From contig OX595995.1 of the NCBI GenBank assembly GCA_951394045.1, forward strand, positions 434,001 through 498,000: a stretch of DNA of 64,000 nucleotides, read 5' to 3'. Of this stretch, positions 20,201-30,479 are shown piece by piece. This stretch comes from Nitzschia sp. DOCU1 (taxonomy: Eukaryota > Bacillariophyta > Bacillariophyceae > Bacillariales > Bacillariaceae). Under the pieces are notes generated by a model. It made no database searches. It saw nothing but the letters and a program-made list of their open reading frames with translations, and was not told the DNA's origin. The position numbers were made by a program, and so were the translations under genes. Positions within the stretch are counted from its first letter, which is position 1, and each line of letters starts with the position of its first letter.

Positions 20201-20821
20201 TGTTTCTGGAATGTACCAGAACAACGAAGCTGCATCCGTGAGTGGATGTGGGAGAATCTTACACCCGGTGAAGGAAATAGCAGGTCTTCCTTAGAGCAAT
20301 TTCGCTTCCTTCTGGACAACTTGCGAAGCGAAATTCTTGAAGTTTTGCGCAGAACCGCCGGTGATAGTACGGGTGAGTTTGGTGCACGTTCCCAGGACGT
20401 GGCATGCATAGACTCTCTGAGAATGGAGTGTCGACAAATCTCGACAGTGCTGAATGGTAACCTTGCTCGTCTTGATCGACACATAGAACTCCTTCGAGGA
20501 TCAGAAGACTTTCTCTGGATAGATCCAGAAGATGCAATTGCCGTTAAACAGCTTTTGCTTCCGAAGGCGGAATCTGTCAGGGCCGAGCTACAGCGGATAG
20601 CCGAGAATGCCAATGCCTTGGAATTGTCTCTATCCACTCTGCCAGAAGCTCCAGTAGCTGGTCAACGGGTAGAAGTAGTCCAGGCTCTGTGGGACGAGAG
20701 TGACAATAGCTTTGTCGAATTCGATGAGGCAGAGCTATCGCTGACTATGCGGGAGGCAAAGGCGAAGTATGACTTGGAGACCTTCCGCAAGTGGAAGCGG
20801 GCCAAGAAAAAGGCAACATGA
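17207..20821 (+). CDS. Plastid-targeted fusion of ViaA-like VWA and RavA-like MoxR AAA+ ATPase
   Basis: About 1204 residues from the ATG pair at 17207; the in-frame ATG at 17144 would add 21 residues ahead of the signal peptide. The N-terminus MMRRGAASFFLLGLL...SSAF-VTM fits the diatom plastid ASAF presequence. The first half is a VWA protein with a full MIDAS: DTSWSMSG, GGGTDV, and VTDGE (about residues 436-540). The second half is a MoxR/RavA-class AAA+ ATPase with Walker A GSPGTAKS, FGPLSL, Walker B VAFLDEI, sensor region GASNELPES and FDRFLIRKE. In bacteria RavA and ViaA are separate partner proteins encoded side by side; here they are one chain, with ViaA first. Acidic and helical linkers lie between and after. 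RavA-ViaA pairs act as chaperone-like remodelers; the plastid client is unknown. No intron. Confidence 0.85.
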   Translation: MMRRGAASFFLLGLLRASNSPLSSAFVTMQPPLSHSSARVAFAGSRSVMLVQPQAKVVAAAAATDVDDKAGPIMDPLIYQFLQQDEESFAAFESLGGIWEASTGIRVWRHALAKGRLPTESDFGATKDDVQAQWCWPKQPFYDKLYSCMVQLQLPRFVLRHPQVKNVILRSLIRVTIQYANKLQSLENERIEEEQAADDDDEEEDFYFLEWQKQYQSDLLDTSLVAPSLSLEALETDESIAQEMANELLKEWAGVVQGVGILDGLFGLNHGLLQVSDDNGAGAATAGYGVQDGIWSHSGWTEIPKLQREIAQVTELQDLLLSLGRRPTTQDSDRIEKFAPRKEQNDRALSAQFDPQLRESVEGISLSNSFSEMLPSEAVLLCGGKKSPALRRLFIAKMVESKLLSYQLSGWTDVPSIPRTRPLYRNRMPSAPGGPIIVCLDTSWSMSGRREALSKAVVLACVSAAHQQGRDCQVVAFSNERGVMDAGILSPQCKDGIPRLLEFLSHSFGGGTDVTGALRYALAILEEDDLMVSADLLLVTDGEIPDPPVSEELMERLDAWKSRKGLEVHGLLIGKSESKPLSRLCTRTYDFLSAYESPFSLVGGGGSRAPKRRLGTALYAKRKSYDDEWSPSGGKKTRNGNQKWTDETDDYDDSGLERRTSEVQVIDDSELSVESSFVAAIGPTLDALRKTAARRVADNAWSPEELDKERAENGSVWQTNAQLRAAVERVEDGLVERGEDARLVVLAMIASEHILLLGSPGTAKSVLGLRLAQLCDGKFFQRLLTRFTTPEELFGPLSLSSLEKDEYRRCTAGFLPTADVAFLDEIFKANSAILNTLLTILNERKFDNAGGRESCPIRCVVGASNELPESDELVALFDRFLIRKEVLPVSDEGVLNLLSMSNPGEASCTKDRDDGICESIFVEGLDEVVKRLASAADRVTMNQNECELMRDLRTFLRQDQNIEISDRRLVKAARLLKISAASDGRSFVDPIDFLLLQHCFWNVPEQRSCIREWMWENLTPGEGNSRSSLEQFRFLLDNLRSEILEVLRRTAGDSTGEFGARSQDVACIDSLRMECRQISTVLNGNLARLDRHIELLRGSEDFLWIDPEDAIAVKQLLLPKAESVRAELQRIAENANALELSLSTLPEAPVAGQRVEVVQALWDESDNSFVEFDEAELSLTMREAKAKYDLETFRKWKRAKKKAT

Positions 20822-20841
20822 AACTATCAATATTTTTAACT

Positions 20842-22801
20842 TCAGACGACTTGCAAGTCGGTCATGGTGCTGTCATCAATGCCGGGGTGGACGGTGGTCG
20901 TGACTTTTTCCGGATTGTCGAGCGGTTCCTTATGCTTCTTTTTCATCACGAATTTAACAATCAAGAATACAAATCCAACGATGGCAACTCCGCCGACTGC
21001 AATGCCCACACTCGCGGCATACTCCTTCCTGTCCGGCGAAGAGGAATCCTCGCATGGCTGGCCGTTGTGCACATACTTGCCCAAGGTAGGATCGAAAATT
21101 CCTCCTACATCCGTGCACCGGATGTTCATGCAGGGATAGTTTCGCTCGAACGCACTCTTGACAGCCTGAAAGTCAACGTTGGACTCGTTGCTTGCCTTGA
21201 GCTCCCGATGAATGATAGCCGCGTCCTCCGCGTTGCATGTGTGGACGATGGGCAGGACAGACAGGGCAAAGGTAGCCGCGTGGGCCGACCTTTTCTCGTC
21301 GTACGACTTGGAGGTCGATTCTTCGTAAGCAAACTGGAGGGTGCCTTGGACGAGTGGAACGACCATCATGCTGACGATTATTTCCTTGGACCGATGAGCA
21401 CCGCTGCAGTTTCCGCGACGAAGCATACGTTGCCCAATGTTGAAGTGCCTAAATACCCATTGGTTGACCATGGCCGCATCATCACCGTCTTCTCCACAGG
21501 TGTTGGAAGGAGCGCAGAACCATTCAGCGGCATGGAACAGCAGGGTCCCGGGATCCGTTTCGGAGGTCATTCGGGAGCCGGTATAGTAGGCGACAGCCAT
21601 ATCCCAGTCATGAACCGCCGTAGTATCCAAGCATCTCTCAGAATCGGGGTTCTGGCAGTCGCGCTCGCAAATGTCAATCGCGTGCTCCAGTTCGCGGACG
21701 ACCCACATCCAGACGTGTATGAAGATCATGGCCTGTTGGTAAACCTCTGTGGAAGGCGGGAAAGTAAGTGCACAATAGGAACACGAGTGGTTGTTAACCG
21801 CCACGTCTACTTACGAGCTCTTCCTTCTCTGCCATACGCTCCAAGATCCATGTTACCGTTCGACAAATCTGTCATGCGTCCATCCAAGGCTGAATTGACG
21901 ATCTCTTCACCATAGTCGGCTACGTGGGGTATGAATTGAAATTGTGAGCCGTTTCAGATTGTTACAACGTTACAGCAGCAGGACGTCTGCATCCCGCTAA
22001 ATGGCTTACCTTTACCAAAATATTGATAAAACTTTTGGAAGTGCGGCATGGGGCAATCATCGCAATTAGCCATCATATCTTCAGCCTGGGTGCTGAAGCT
22101 CTGAATGGTCCGATCGTTGATGTTGTCCTGAGTCACATTGTATGAGTATCCATAACCATGGCTGTCGTCAATTTCCGGAAAATAGATGCTTCCGTTGGCA
22201 GCAAAACACCCGTTCACCACGGGAGAAGGATTGGCTCCAACTTGACAACCGACATAGGATTCCTGGATGGCATTCGTCTCATAGGCGATCCAAAGGGTCT
22301 TTTCTCCGCGTTTGGCGTCCTGGGAGTAGATTATGCCACGGACCTGCTGCGGCTCGTGATTTTCGGCAACGACATGGGCCAATCCTTGGACGAGAGAATT
22401 CTTTGGAATGTCTTGATCGAGAGGTTTGTCCAAGGTGACGACAGCAATCGGCCTGGAGTGGGCACCTTCACTGTACAGGCGCTCTGCAAAAGTGTATCCT
22501 GTATCGGTTTTTAGCGCCAACTGTTCCTGGATGGCACGAATATCCAAATCGATTGCTGCCTGACAATAAGTGATAACATTGTTAGAAATGTTCAGTTAGC
22601 AGTCTGGATACTCTTATATATTTGAATGGTGCTTACATTGTCGGTCACAATGGAAACAGGCTGGTAAGCCCAAAGCTTCTCATAGTCATCCATGGTACGA
22701 CGATGAACTGCAAAGTGATCGCCATCATCGTGTGCGCCCGAGAGTCCCATGCCATGGATAGCAAATGAGAGAACAGTTGCGGTGAAATGAAGAAACTTCA
22801 T
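20842..22801 (-). CDS. Fea1/ISIP2A-like phytotransferrin-type surface protein
   Basis: Four exons: 22801-22637, 22559-22010, 21919-21815, 21746-20842. Introns are 77, 90 and 68 bp, all GT-AG and frame-preserving, giving 574 residues. Signal peptide MKFLHFTATVLSFAIHGMG; large Cys-rich lumenal region with VHDWDMAVAYYTGS, a CAPSNTCG pair and MMVVPLVQGTLQFAY, which recall the Fea1 (low-iron-inducible) domain; C-terminal transmembrane helix (about 525-550) and a Lys-rich cytoplasmic tail. Fea1/ISIP2A proteins bind Fe3+ at the surface of algae and are iron-starvation induced. Assignment rests on remembered motif resemblance. Its stop is only 20 bp from that of the convergent ViaA-RavA gene. Confidence 0.65.
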
Positions 22802-23639
22802 GGTTGTTGCGGCGGCAAGCAACAAAGAAAGGAACAAGGAAAATAGATTCGATGCTCGGAAGCAAAAAATTATGGCATCGGCGCCCGCTTTGGCGTTTAG
22901 ATTTTGGATTGTTGCGGGCTCCAAAGATCCTTCGCAATTTGCCCTTGAGAAGCTTTTCGTTGTGGCCACAAGGAACGAAAGCATCGCTTGAGAAGCTTTG
23001 GCAAAGATCTTTTTCCGGTGCATGCATATGAAGAAATAGTACATAGGTGGATAGGCATGCTCGCTGCGGGCCAGAAATGCCTCCGTCCCGCGCATAAAAG
23101 GGCGCGCAAACGCCTGTGCTCTCTCCGTCCGTTGAGAATGCGAGGCGGGCGACCACCTCGTGGTTCCCTGCATTTTCGGACTTCTCAATTCCCTCCACAA
23201 TGCGACGTTATGGATAAAACTTCGGCCGAAGCAAAGGAAGCAGAACCGAACGATACAGGACCCATGCAATGGATGCCTCGATTGCCCGCTCGAATCCAGA
23301 AGTCCGTCTCACTCCGATACTTGAGTAGCACAAAAATGAGATGTTGATGTCGGCACGATCCTTATGTGATTCTCGAAGTTACAATGAAAAGGAAACTGGA
23401 GAAGTCAGAGACTCGCTTGGATGTCGTAACAGACTCCCAAAGAATGCAAGCACCGGCGATATCCTCCATTTCACCATTCTCGTTGTGACGCACATGGCTC
23501 GCATTTTGCATTCTTTGGATACTCCGTCTGGATCTTGCGAAGAAAGATCCCCTTCCTCTACTGATGGGGGACTGTTCCACAATGCCTTACAAATTAACAA
23601 AAAGTGTCGTTCAAAGAAAAGAGTGAAGAGCAATACACC
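22802..23639. other. Divergent intergenic region, phytotransferrin / ATP-grasp
   Basis: 838 bp shared by two divergent genes. Short open stretches on both strands lack starts, codon pattern or recognisable motifs. CTAGCTTTTGCC-like pyrimidine/purine blocks occur but nothing supportable as a gene. Confidence 0.5.
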
Positions 23640-25279
23640 ATGACACCCCGCCAGATGAAATCCAGCAGTACGGCGTCGACGCCACCATCATCAAATGACG
23701 ATTCATGTCATTTCTCCAGCGATGATGACTCTGTCGCCGCTGCTGAAAAGAAATACATGATTAATCAAGACAAGGCGGTTGTTGTGACCACTCCTTACTC
23801 TACTGGGGTAAACTTGGCGCAAGAAATTTCCAACATGGGATACCGGGTGATTTGTTTATGGAACAAGGGATTTTCACCCGAAATGAAACTACATGTGCCA
23901 TTGGCATGCACCAACTTGCGTTACTTTGCCGAAATTGAAGAAGGCTCGTCATTGCAAGAGACGGAACAACTCGTCAGAGAAGCAGCTTTGGGACGTGAGA
24001 TTGTGGCCGTCGTTTGTGGAGGGGAGGCTGGCGTTGACTTGGCCGATGCCTTGTCATTTCACATGGGATTGCTGTCGAATGGCACTGACGTTGCCAATCG
24101 TCGGGACAAGAAATGCCAGCAAGAACTGATCCGAGCTGTAGGACTACGGGCTACCCGACAAGCTGGAGGTGGCGAATGGTCCGATGTAGAGGACTTTCTG
24201 CTGCAAGAAGACTACCCCGTGATTGTAAAACCTGTGGACTCGGCTGGGTGTAAGTCGAAGTTTGGGTCAGGTGAATCTTTTAGAGAATGAATCAACCCTC
24301 ACTTGAGCTCTCTCTATGCTATCTTTCTGAATTAGCTGATGGAGTCAAACTGTGCCATTCCTTTGACGAAGCCAAGGAGCATTTCTTCTATTTGCGAAAC
24401 TCGCATGCCATGGTCAATGGTGGCTCGTGCACAGAGGTACTGTGCCAGGAATTTCTAAAAGGAAAAGAGTACGTCGTTGACAATGTCTCCTTGAATGGCG
24501 TCCACAAGACTATGATGGTGTGGTTGTATGACAAGCGTCCAGCCAATGGGGGCTCCTTTGTCTACTTTGCTGAACATCCAGTCGACGTTAGTTCCAGTGA
24601 AGCCCAACAACTGATTCCCTATGCTCGCCAAGTGCTGGATGCACTAGGCGTCAAACATGGCCCAACCCATGGCGAGTTTATCCTTACTAAAGACGGACCA
24701 TGTCTCGTGGAAATGAATTGCCGTTGCGATGGAGGAAACGGGATCTGGCGGCCAATTGCTCAAGGCCTGACGGGAGGGTACGACCAAGTGACGGTGGCCG
24801 CTCGTTGCTACCTGGAACCAGCATCCTTCGAGAAGTTCCCAGCACTTCCACCCAGTCCCTTTCTTGCTTGTGGTCAAATTGTGGACTTGGTCTCGTTTGC
24901 GGAGGGGGTGGTCGTCGATACTCCTGGTTACCGTCGTATCAGGCGCTTGGCTTCGTTTGTTTCCATGGAACCCAGTCATCACAAGGGATCCAAAGTCCGC
25001 AAGACAATCGATCTGGTGACAGATGCTGGCTCAGTCGTCTTGATGCATCCAGATCCAGAGGTATTACGACAAGATGCGGAGTTTATCCGTGCTTTAGAAC
25101 GCTGCAATGCCTTGTTTGAGTTCGAGCCAAAGGCTCCTTCGACTATGCTCGAACGCAAATGGTCGATTCCCAAGGATCCTCGACCGATTGTATACGCCGA
25201 TGCCATGCCACCCAGTATTTATTTGGAACGTAAACTTTCGCTCCAAAAAGAACCCACAGATATGTATCTTGAGCGCTAG
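23640..25279 (+). CDS. ATP-grasp domain carboxylate-amine ligase
   Basis: Exons 23640-24249 and 24336-25279; the 86-bp intron (GTAAGT...TTAG) restores IVKPVDSAGSDGVKLC, the nucleotide-binding strand of ATP-grasp enzymes. The product is 517 residues. An N-terminal pre-ATP-grasp domain (VVVTTPYSTGVNLAQE; VVCGGEAGVDLAD) is followed by the ATP-grasp core: QEFLKGKEYVVDNVS, THGEFILTKDGPCLVEMNCRCDGG (the E/N metal ligands). This resembles carnosine-synthase-like or bacterial peptide ligases joining an amino acid to an amine with ATP hydrolysis; substrates unknown. The C-terminus has three short repeats, LERKWSIPKDP, LERKLSLQKEP and a final YLER. The chosen ATG is the first in frame; the extension upstream begins with GTG. 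Confidence 0.75.
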
Positions 25280-25864
25280 GACGGGAGGGCAGATGAGATG
25301 TTTGTCTCGGTATCGCAAATGCTGGAGTTGCCTTCTTTCATTTTGTATTTGCTAGTTTTCTTGCTCATCCTGCGATCTACTTCGAATAAGATGGAAATAG
25401 AGAATATTATTGCACCACTACTACAAACTGCAAGCACAGTCCACGAAACCTCCCACTTTTAGTTCGGGCCTGGAGGAACGAGGACCTTCTTTGCACGAGG
25501 ATCAGCCTATTTCTATCCGAAAGTTACCCTTAGAACTCCGAAATTGAGAAAACGTCGCGTACAGTTCAGATGAGCTATCTTCTACGACATGGTAGGATGT
25601 GAGCATCATTTGCTGCAAGCTAGTAGTAATCGGAAGTGTGAGATAGTAGTCCTCCCACACCCGAGAAAAGGCAGCAATTCGAATCACTATTCATTCCCAC
25701 CAAACACCGACCACATCGACTGAATCTTATTTCAACGGATGGCGGTTCGATCGGAAGAATCCAAGATCGCGTTTGCCATTGCCCGCATTTCACTTCCATT
25801 GCAGCGTTGCGCAAGTCGATCGTTTCATCAAAGAAGGAATATTATTCTCTGACTATCTACAGTC
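25280..25864. other. Intergenic, no gene seen
   Basis: 585 bp between two plus-strand genes. Contains only short open stretches without recognisable features; presumably 3' UTR then promoter of the tautomerase gene. Confidence 0.5.
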
Positions 25865-26232
25865 ATGCCCTTTGTTCACATTACTTGGCTTCCAAAGGCA
25901 TGCCGAACTGCCGCGGTCCGAAAGGAAATTGCAGATGCAGTTATTAAGGTATGATGGCGGGAGATCGTTCGATTTTCCGACATTCGCGAACTGCAGTTGC
26001 CCAATAGCCTGTTGATTTCTTGTTCATGACACTGTTCTCACTTTTGGTTCCTCTGATATGTGTTCATCAGGTCATGGTGGCAAATAAAAATGCCGATATT
26101 TCTCCAGAGAACCTAGTGGTCCGCTTCAGTGAATCCGTAGACGGATTTCCTCTACCAAAAGGCCACAGTAAAAATCCCGAGCTGGCAGCCGAGCAAAAGC
26201 CTGAGGGGGAAGCCTTTCTGAAAGACCGCTAA
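25865..26232 (+). CDS. Small tautomerase (4-oxalocrotonate tautomerase-like)
   Basis: Two exons, 25865-25948 and 26071-26232, with a 122-bp GT...CAG intron, give 81 residues. The product begins MPFVHITWLP and continues RKEIADAVIK, then NLVVRFSESV. The catalytic N-terminal proline after Met, the beta-strand, the amphipathic helix and a total length slightly above the 4-OT norm of about 62 fit the tautomerase superfamily. The C-terminal 20 residues (Pro/Glu/Lys-rich) are extra. Neither exon alone would be called a gene. Substrate unknown. Confidence 0.65.
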
Positions 26233-26551
26233 TCTTGCCCAGCAATGTTGTTTGCTTCACTCATTGGGCGTTGTATGGTGTAGAAAAAGACAAAGCATTT
26301 GTAGGATGCCATTTTTTCTTGACAAGTTTATTTCTGGCGAGCTGCTGCCACCAAGACTAGAAAGGAAGAACATTTGCTACTCTAGCTCTCGATTTCAAAG
26401 ACGGATTTTGTTCGGTGCATTTTAATGAAGTTATTTAAAATAAGACTGCGTTTTGATTGGGTAGTCTTGCTAGAGCGGGAAGAACCGCCGGGTCTAGTTT
26501 GCGGGTATTCTTGACGGAATACTTCTTCTAGGGGTGTATACAATATTATGC
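26233..26551. other. Convergent 3' region
   Basis: About 320 bp between the tautomerase stop and the stop of the convergent DUF2854 gene; A/T-rich 3' UTR-like sequence, no gene seen. Confidence 0.5.
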
Positions 26552-27493
26552 TCATGCCGACGTCGTGGCGGGCTCTTCGGTTTTTGTCGCAGCCTTGGAT
26601 CCTGTTTGGGTCGTCAAACGGATACCCACCAATCGCTGTTCCGCATCAATCTTGACGACTTCAGCGCTGACACCGGGTCCGAAGAAAGTCTCGTATTTCT
26701 TGATGCGACGTTCGTCGGCCCACATTTTGTAGGGGGTATCCAAGGATTGCCACACCATGGTAAAGGCCAGCTCTCCATCCGACTCTTCTTGTCGCAATTC
26801 TCGCAGTTGCGGGTACGCCTTGCCGGGAACCACCAAGCCCAACTTCTTGACAGTCGTATCCAAATGCGCTTCGTCTCCATATCGATGTCTTGTCACGTCT
26901 TGCTTGATCTTTTTGATCGTCTCGGTTGCTTTCGATTCATAAATAGATTCGCCCTTGGGTGTGGAAAAGACGGGGACCGGTTCAATTTCAGCGTACTTGA
27001 GGGCAGCACCGGCCAAAAAGACAGGAATTCCGTAGACAAATCCCAATCCACTAACGTTCAAACCTTCGCTGCCGGAATCACTCAAGTATTCTACAAAACT
27101 GAGCGCCGTAATGAGCAGACCGGCAACAATCACCAAGTTTCCGAGCGAAAAACCTCGAATTTCGAAAGGAGGCTCTCCGGCATTATTGACTCCAGCGCCT
27201 CCGACCATGGCTGACTTAGGAGCGGACCAGCCCTAAAGAAAGACAATTCAGAAGGATATGGCGAATAGAAGGGAGATGATGAGAATATATTCCGTGGAGA
27301 CCAGTAGTAGTTCCGTCGGTGCACAAGTCGAAAGTCCACTTACATCGTCGTCGGACATGGCCAATTTGGATTGAAATCGAGGAAACGTTTGTTCCTGGTT
27401 GACACGAGCCAATACGGCACTTGGAGGAGCAAAAGCAATCGCTGAAGGGACAGCAGCGGCAGCCACGAGCGTAAGGAGAGAGACGGACTTCAT
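26552..27493 (-). CDS. DUF2854 plastid membrane protein
   Basis: Exon 1 27493-27344, intron 27343-27233 (111 bp, GTAAGT...TTTAG), exon 2 27232-26552; 276 residues. The first exon encodes a signal peptide and ASAF-like site, VPSAIAFAPPS, so plastid import is expected. The mature part has two hydrophobic segments (LGNLVIVAGLLITALSF; GLGFVYGIPVFLAGAALKY) and then the conserved soluble motif of the cyanobacterial/plant DUF2854 family: IKQDVTRHRYGDEAHLD...LGL and ETFFGPGVSAEVV. Function is not established in the family as far as I know; distribution in cyanobacteria and plastids points to thylakoid or envelope. It is divergent from the SAP-domain gene, with a shared 0.5-kb promoter. Confidence 0.8.
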
Positions 27494-27986
27494 GATGACA
27501 AGTTGAGCGTGTAGAGAAATATGACCACGATGAAAGCTCAGGAATGCAATTTGAGAATAACTTTTGCCACTTGGTTCGCACCATCGTCACACTCGAGGCG
27601 TGGCGGTGATGGTGATGAGTGCCCGAGCGATGAGGCGCTCCGGTGATTGGGATGGCTGACGTGGTGTTTCAAAGTTTCCCGCCAAGGGCGGAGCGAGGGC
27701 AAGACGGGTTCGCCTCGAACATCCGGGTTTCGTCAGACGTCATCGTTGCGATCTTTCCTGTTCAAATTCGGTTGAGTCCAAGATGTCGGCGTTTTCAAAA
27801 AAATGGATAGCGAGCGATATCGGTGTCAACACTTTCACTCGAGAGAGTGCTTCTTATTTCAGAGGTTGAACCTTCAAGAGATCGGCATTTGCTTTGAAAG
27901 CAAGTATCAGGTCATACCATTCTAAGAACAGTATCCTTTGAAAGAACCCCTGTTGTTATTTGTCATTGTTCCAGAAACTTCCTACC
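27494..27986. promoter_or_regulatory. Divergent promoter region
   Basis: 493 bp between DUF2854 and SAP-domain genes. Includes an ACGTCA/TGACGT core at about 27735-27742. No gene seen. Confidence 0.35.
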
Positions 27987-30479
27987 ATGAAATACACGAC
28001 GGGTCTCTACCTGGCGCTTGGCTCTGGATGGGTGACTGAGAACACTTCCTTTCATTTCTTCGCAATGCCAAAGCAACATGCCCGACGACGAGCCTTTTCT
28101 ACCGGGGAAATAATATGCTTGAACGCCGAGTCATCACCACATCCACCTGACGAGCCGCCTCCTAGCGAAATTTTGAGTAAACAAGAGGCATACTTTGCGT
28201 CTCCTGCGGCAGTGGAGCTAGAGGACGAGGAAGAAACCGAGGAAATAGTAGTGGAGGAAACCCCGGAAATAGTAGTGGAGGAAACCCCGGAACCAGCACC
28301 AGTTCCTGTCGAGATCTTCATCCCCCCTCCTGTCCCGGCAAAACCATGGATGACGGACGAGCAAAAGCAAGAAATCAATGCCGCAGCAAGTCGATTTGTC
28401 GAGGAAGTATGGGTAAGGCAACAGATCGGTTGTGTCGAACCGTGAGAACGCAAAAGCAACGGCGGAAACCTTACGGCTCCTTCCATTTCTCTTGTTTTTA
28501 ATCTCCCACAGACTCCTTTATTCGCTGGTCAGGTGCAATCTGGTGTTGCCCCTGAAACTATCAAAGGAGCTGCGTTGGCCGCTGCCACATTAGCCTTTTT
28601 GGCCTCGAAAGGATTGGTGGTGACTAGCGCCGCAGGGCTGTCTGCAGCGTACGTGGCTATTTCCCAAGGTGTAGCGGGGGATGTTTTTCGAACAGTCGGT
28701 GGTATTACCTGGGATGTTACCGAGTCGGTTTCGAAAATTGTGCAAATGGCAACAGCCAACGCTGATCAAATGACGGGCTTGACCAAGGAGTTGGCAGCGC
28801 AAGTCATTAGGGCCGTACAGGAATCCCAAGATAAGGCCGTTGCTCTGCAAGATGCAAAAGAAGACGTTGAAGAAGCTACAGAGGCCTTTTTGGATTCCCA
28901 GGAGGATTTGGCTCGTGTATTACAGGAGGCCGAGATGGCCATAGGAGCGGCAGATGCAGCCATTGCCCGAGCCGACGAGACCCTAGAATCGGAAGAAGAA
29001 TGGGACTGGACAGAAGAGGCTCGGTTAGCTGACGAAGAGACGAAGAAACTAGAGGTCGAGGCAGAGACGTGGCGCATAGCTGAAGAAGCCCGGCTGGCCG
29101 AAGAGGAAGCGATGAGGCTTGCAGCTGAAGCTGAAGCAAAGCGCTTGGAGAAAGAAGCGCGACTGGCGGAAGAAGAAGCCACGAGACTCGCCGCTGAAGC
29201 TGAAGCCAGGCGCAAAGCCGAAGAGGAAGCGATGCGACTTGTAGCAGAAGCACAGCGCTTGGAGGAAGAAGAAGCCATGAGACTCGCCGCAGAAGCTGAA
29301 GCCAAGCGCCAAGCAGAAGAAGAAGCGATGAGACTTGCAGCTGAAGCAGAATCAAAGCGCTTGGAGGAAGAAGCGCGACTGGCGGAAGAAGAAGCCACGA
29401 GACTCGCCGCTGAAGCTGAAGCCAGGCACAAAGCCGAAGAAGAAGAGCAAGCTCGTCTGGAAGAAGAATTGCGTCAAGCCGAAGAGGCCGTTCGGATGGC
29501 AGAAGAAAATGATGACGAGGATGATGAATGGTTGGATGCGGTCGAAATGGCTCAGAAGGGCATGGAAGGTAGGATTGTGGGGATCGACGATGCCATTCAA
29601 GACGACGGTGCCAAGGCGAATTGGGACGCGGCAGGTGCTTTGGCTCAAGAACTCTTGGACGAGGATGAAGAAGACGATACCTTGGATCTCGAAGCGCTTG
29701 GGCGAGCTGCTCGTTTAGCTGTGGAAAAATATGAAGCTGGCCTGGAGGACGAGGACGAGGACTTTGATGACGACTTATTAGCAGGCGAGGACTTGGAAGA
29801 ACTTGCAAGTGCAGCAAGGCAAGCAGTCGAAGCCTTTGGAGGGGATGACTACGGTGAAGAGGAGAAGGAGGAAGGCGACTCACTCCAAGGTTTTGAGGGG
29901 ATGATGGTTTCGTCCTCTAACAGCCGGGAGGCTAGCAGCGCTTCTAGCCAGACCTTTGATCGGGACTGGTCCCAACTCACAGTCGCCAAGCTCAAGGACG
30001 AGCTAAGATTGCGTGGTCTCCGAACCTATGGCAAGAAATCTGAACTAGTAGCCATGCTAGAGGATTATGATCGAGAACAAGCGGCAGGCACAAGCGAGGA
30101 AGCGGAGGAAGTTGAAGACGACGAAGAATATGAATACTACGACGAAGAAGACGACGGCGAGCTGGTTGATGATGATGATTTTGACTTGGGGGGTATCGAT
30201 CTCGAAGAGCTGGGGCGTCAAGCACGTGCCGCAGTGGAAATAGGAGCGAAACAAGACTTTGATATGGAGGAACCGTCAGACGAAGTACTTATGCAGCTCG
30301 AAACCGAAGAAACGACGTTGCTTGATCCTTCTTTTTTGGACGAAGACGTTTCGCCCGTGATAGATTACTCAACAATGACGGTATCGGATCTAAAAGAGGA
30401 GCTAAAGAGTCGAGGCCTTCGAGTCAGTGGGAAGAAGGCAGAGCTAATAGCTCGACTGGAGGAGGACGATAATTCATGA
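27987..30479 (+). CDS. SAP-domain protein with long Glu/Ala/Arg coiled coil
   Basis: Exons 27987-28412 and 28512-30479 (99-bp GTAAGG...ACAG intron) give 797 residues. N-terminus hydrophobic then Arg-rich (possibly a targeting sequence), then acidic repeats EIVVEETPE. A Gly/Ala-rich hydrophobic segment (about 155-205) may lie in a membrane. Residues about 225-470 are a charged coiled coil with internal repeats (EEEARLAEEEATRLAAEAEA). Two SAP motifs follow: LTVAKLKDELRLRGLRTYGK near 640 and MTVSDLKEELKSRGLRVSGK at the C-terminus. SAP modules bind DNA or RNA; combined with a possible membrane segment this suggests nucleoid or chromatin tethering, which is inference. Confidence 0.7.
29150..29450 (+). 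repeat. 216-bp internal duplication in coiled-coil coding sequence
   Basis: About 80 bp beginning GCGCGACTGGCGGAAGAAGA recur almost unchanged at 29157 and 29373, a 216-bp (72-codon) offset that keeps the reading frame. This accounts for part of the repetitive coiled coil. Confidence 0.75.

Noticed and set aside
20791..21915. 374-codon plus-strand frame
   Set aside because: Antisense to the phytotransferrin exons and spans two introns of that gene; no motif.
28766..29883. Two long minus-strand frames (221 and 335 codons) opposite the SAP protein
   Set aside because: Low-complexity Ser/Ala and Leu/Pro products mirroring the coiled-coil repeats.
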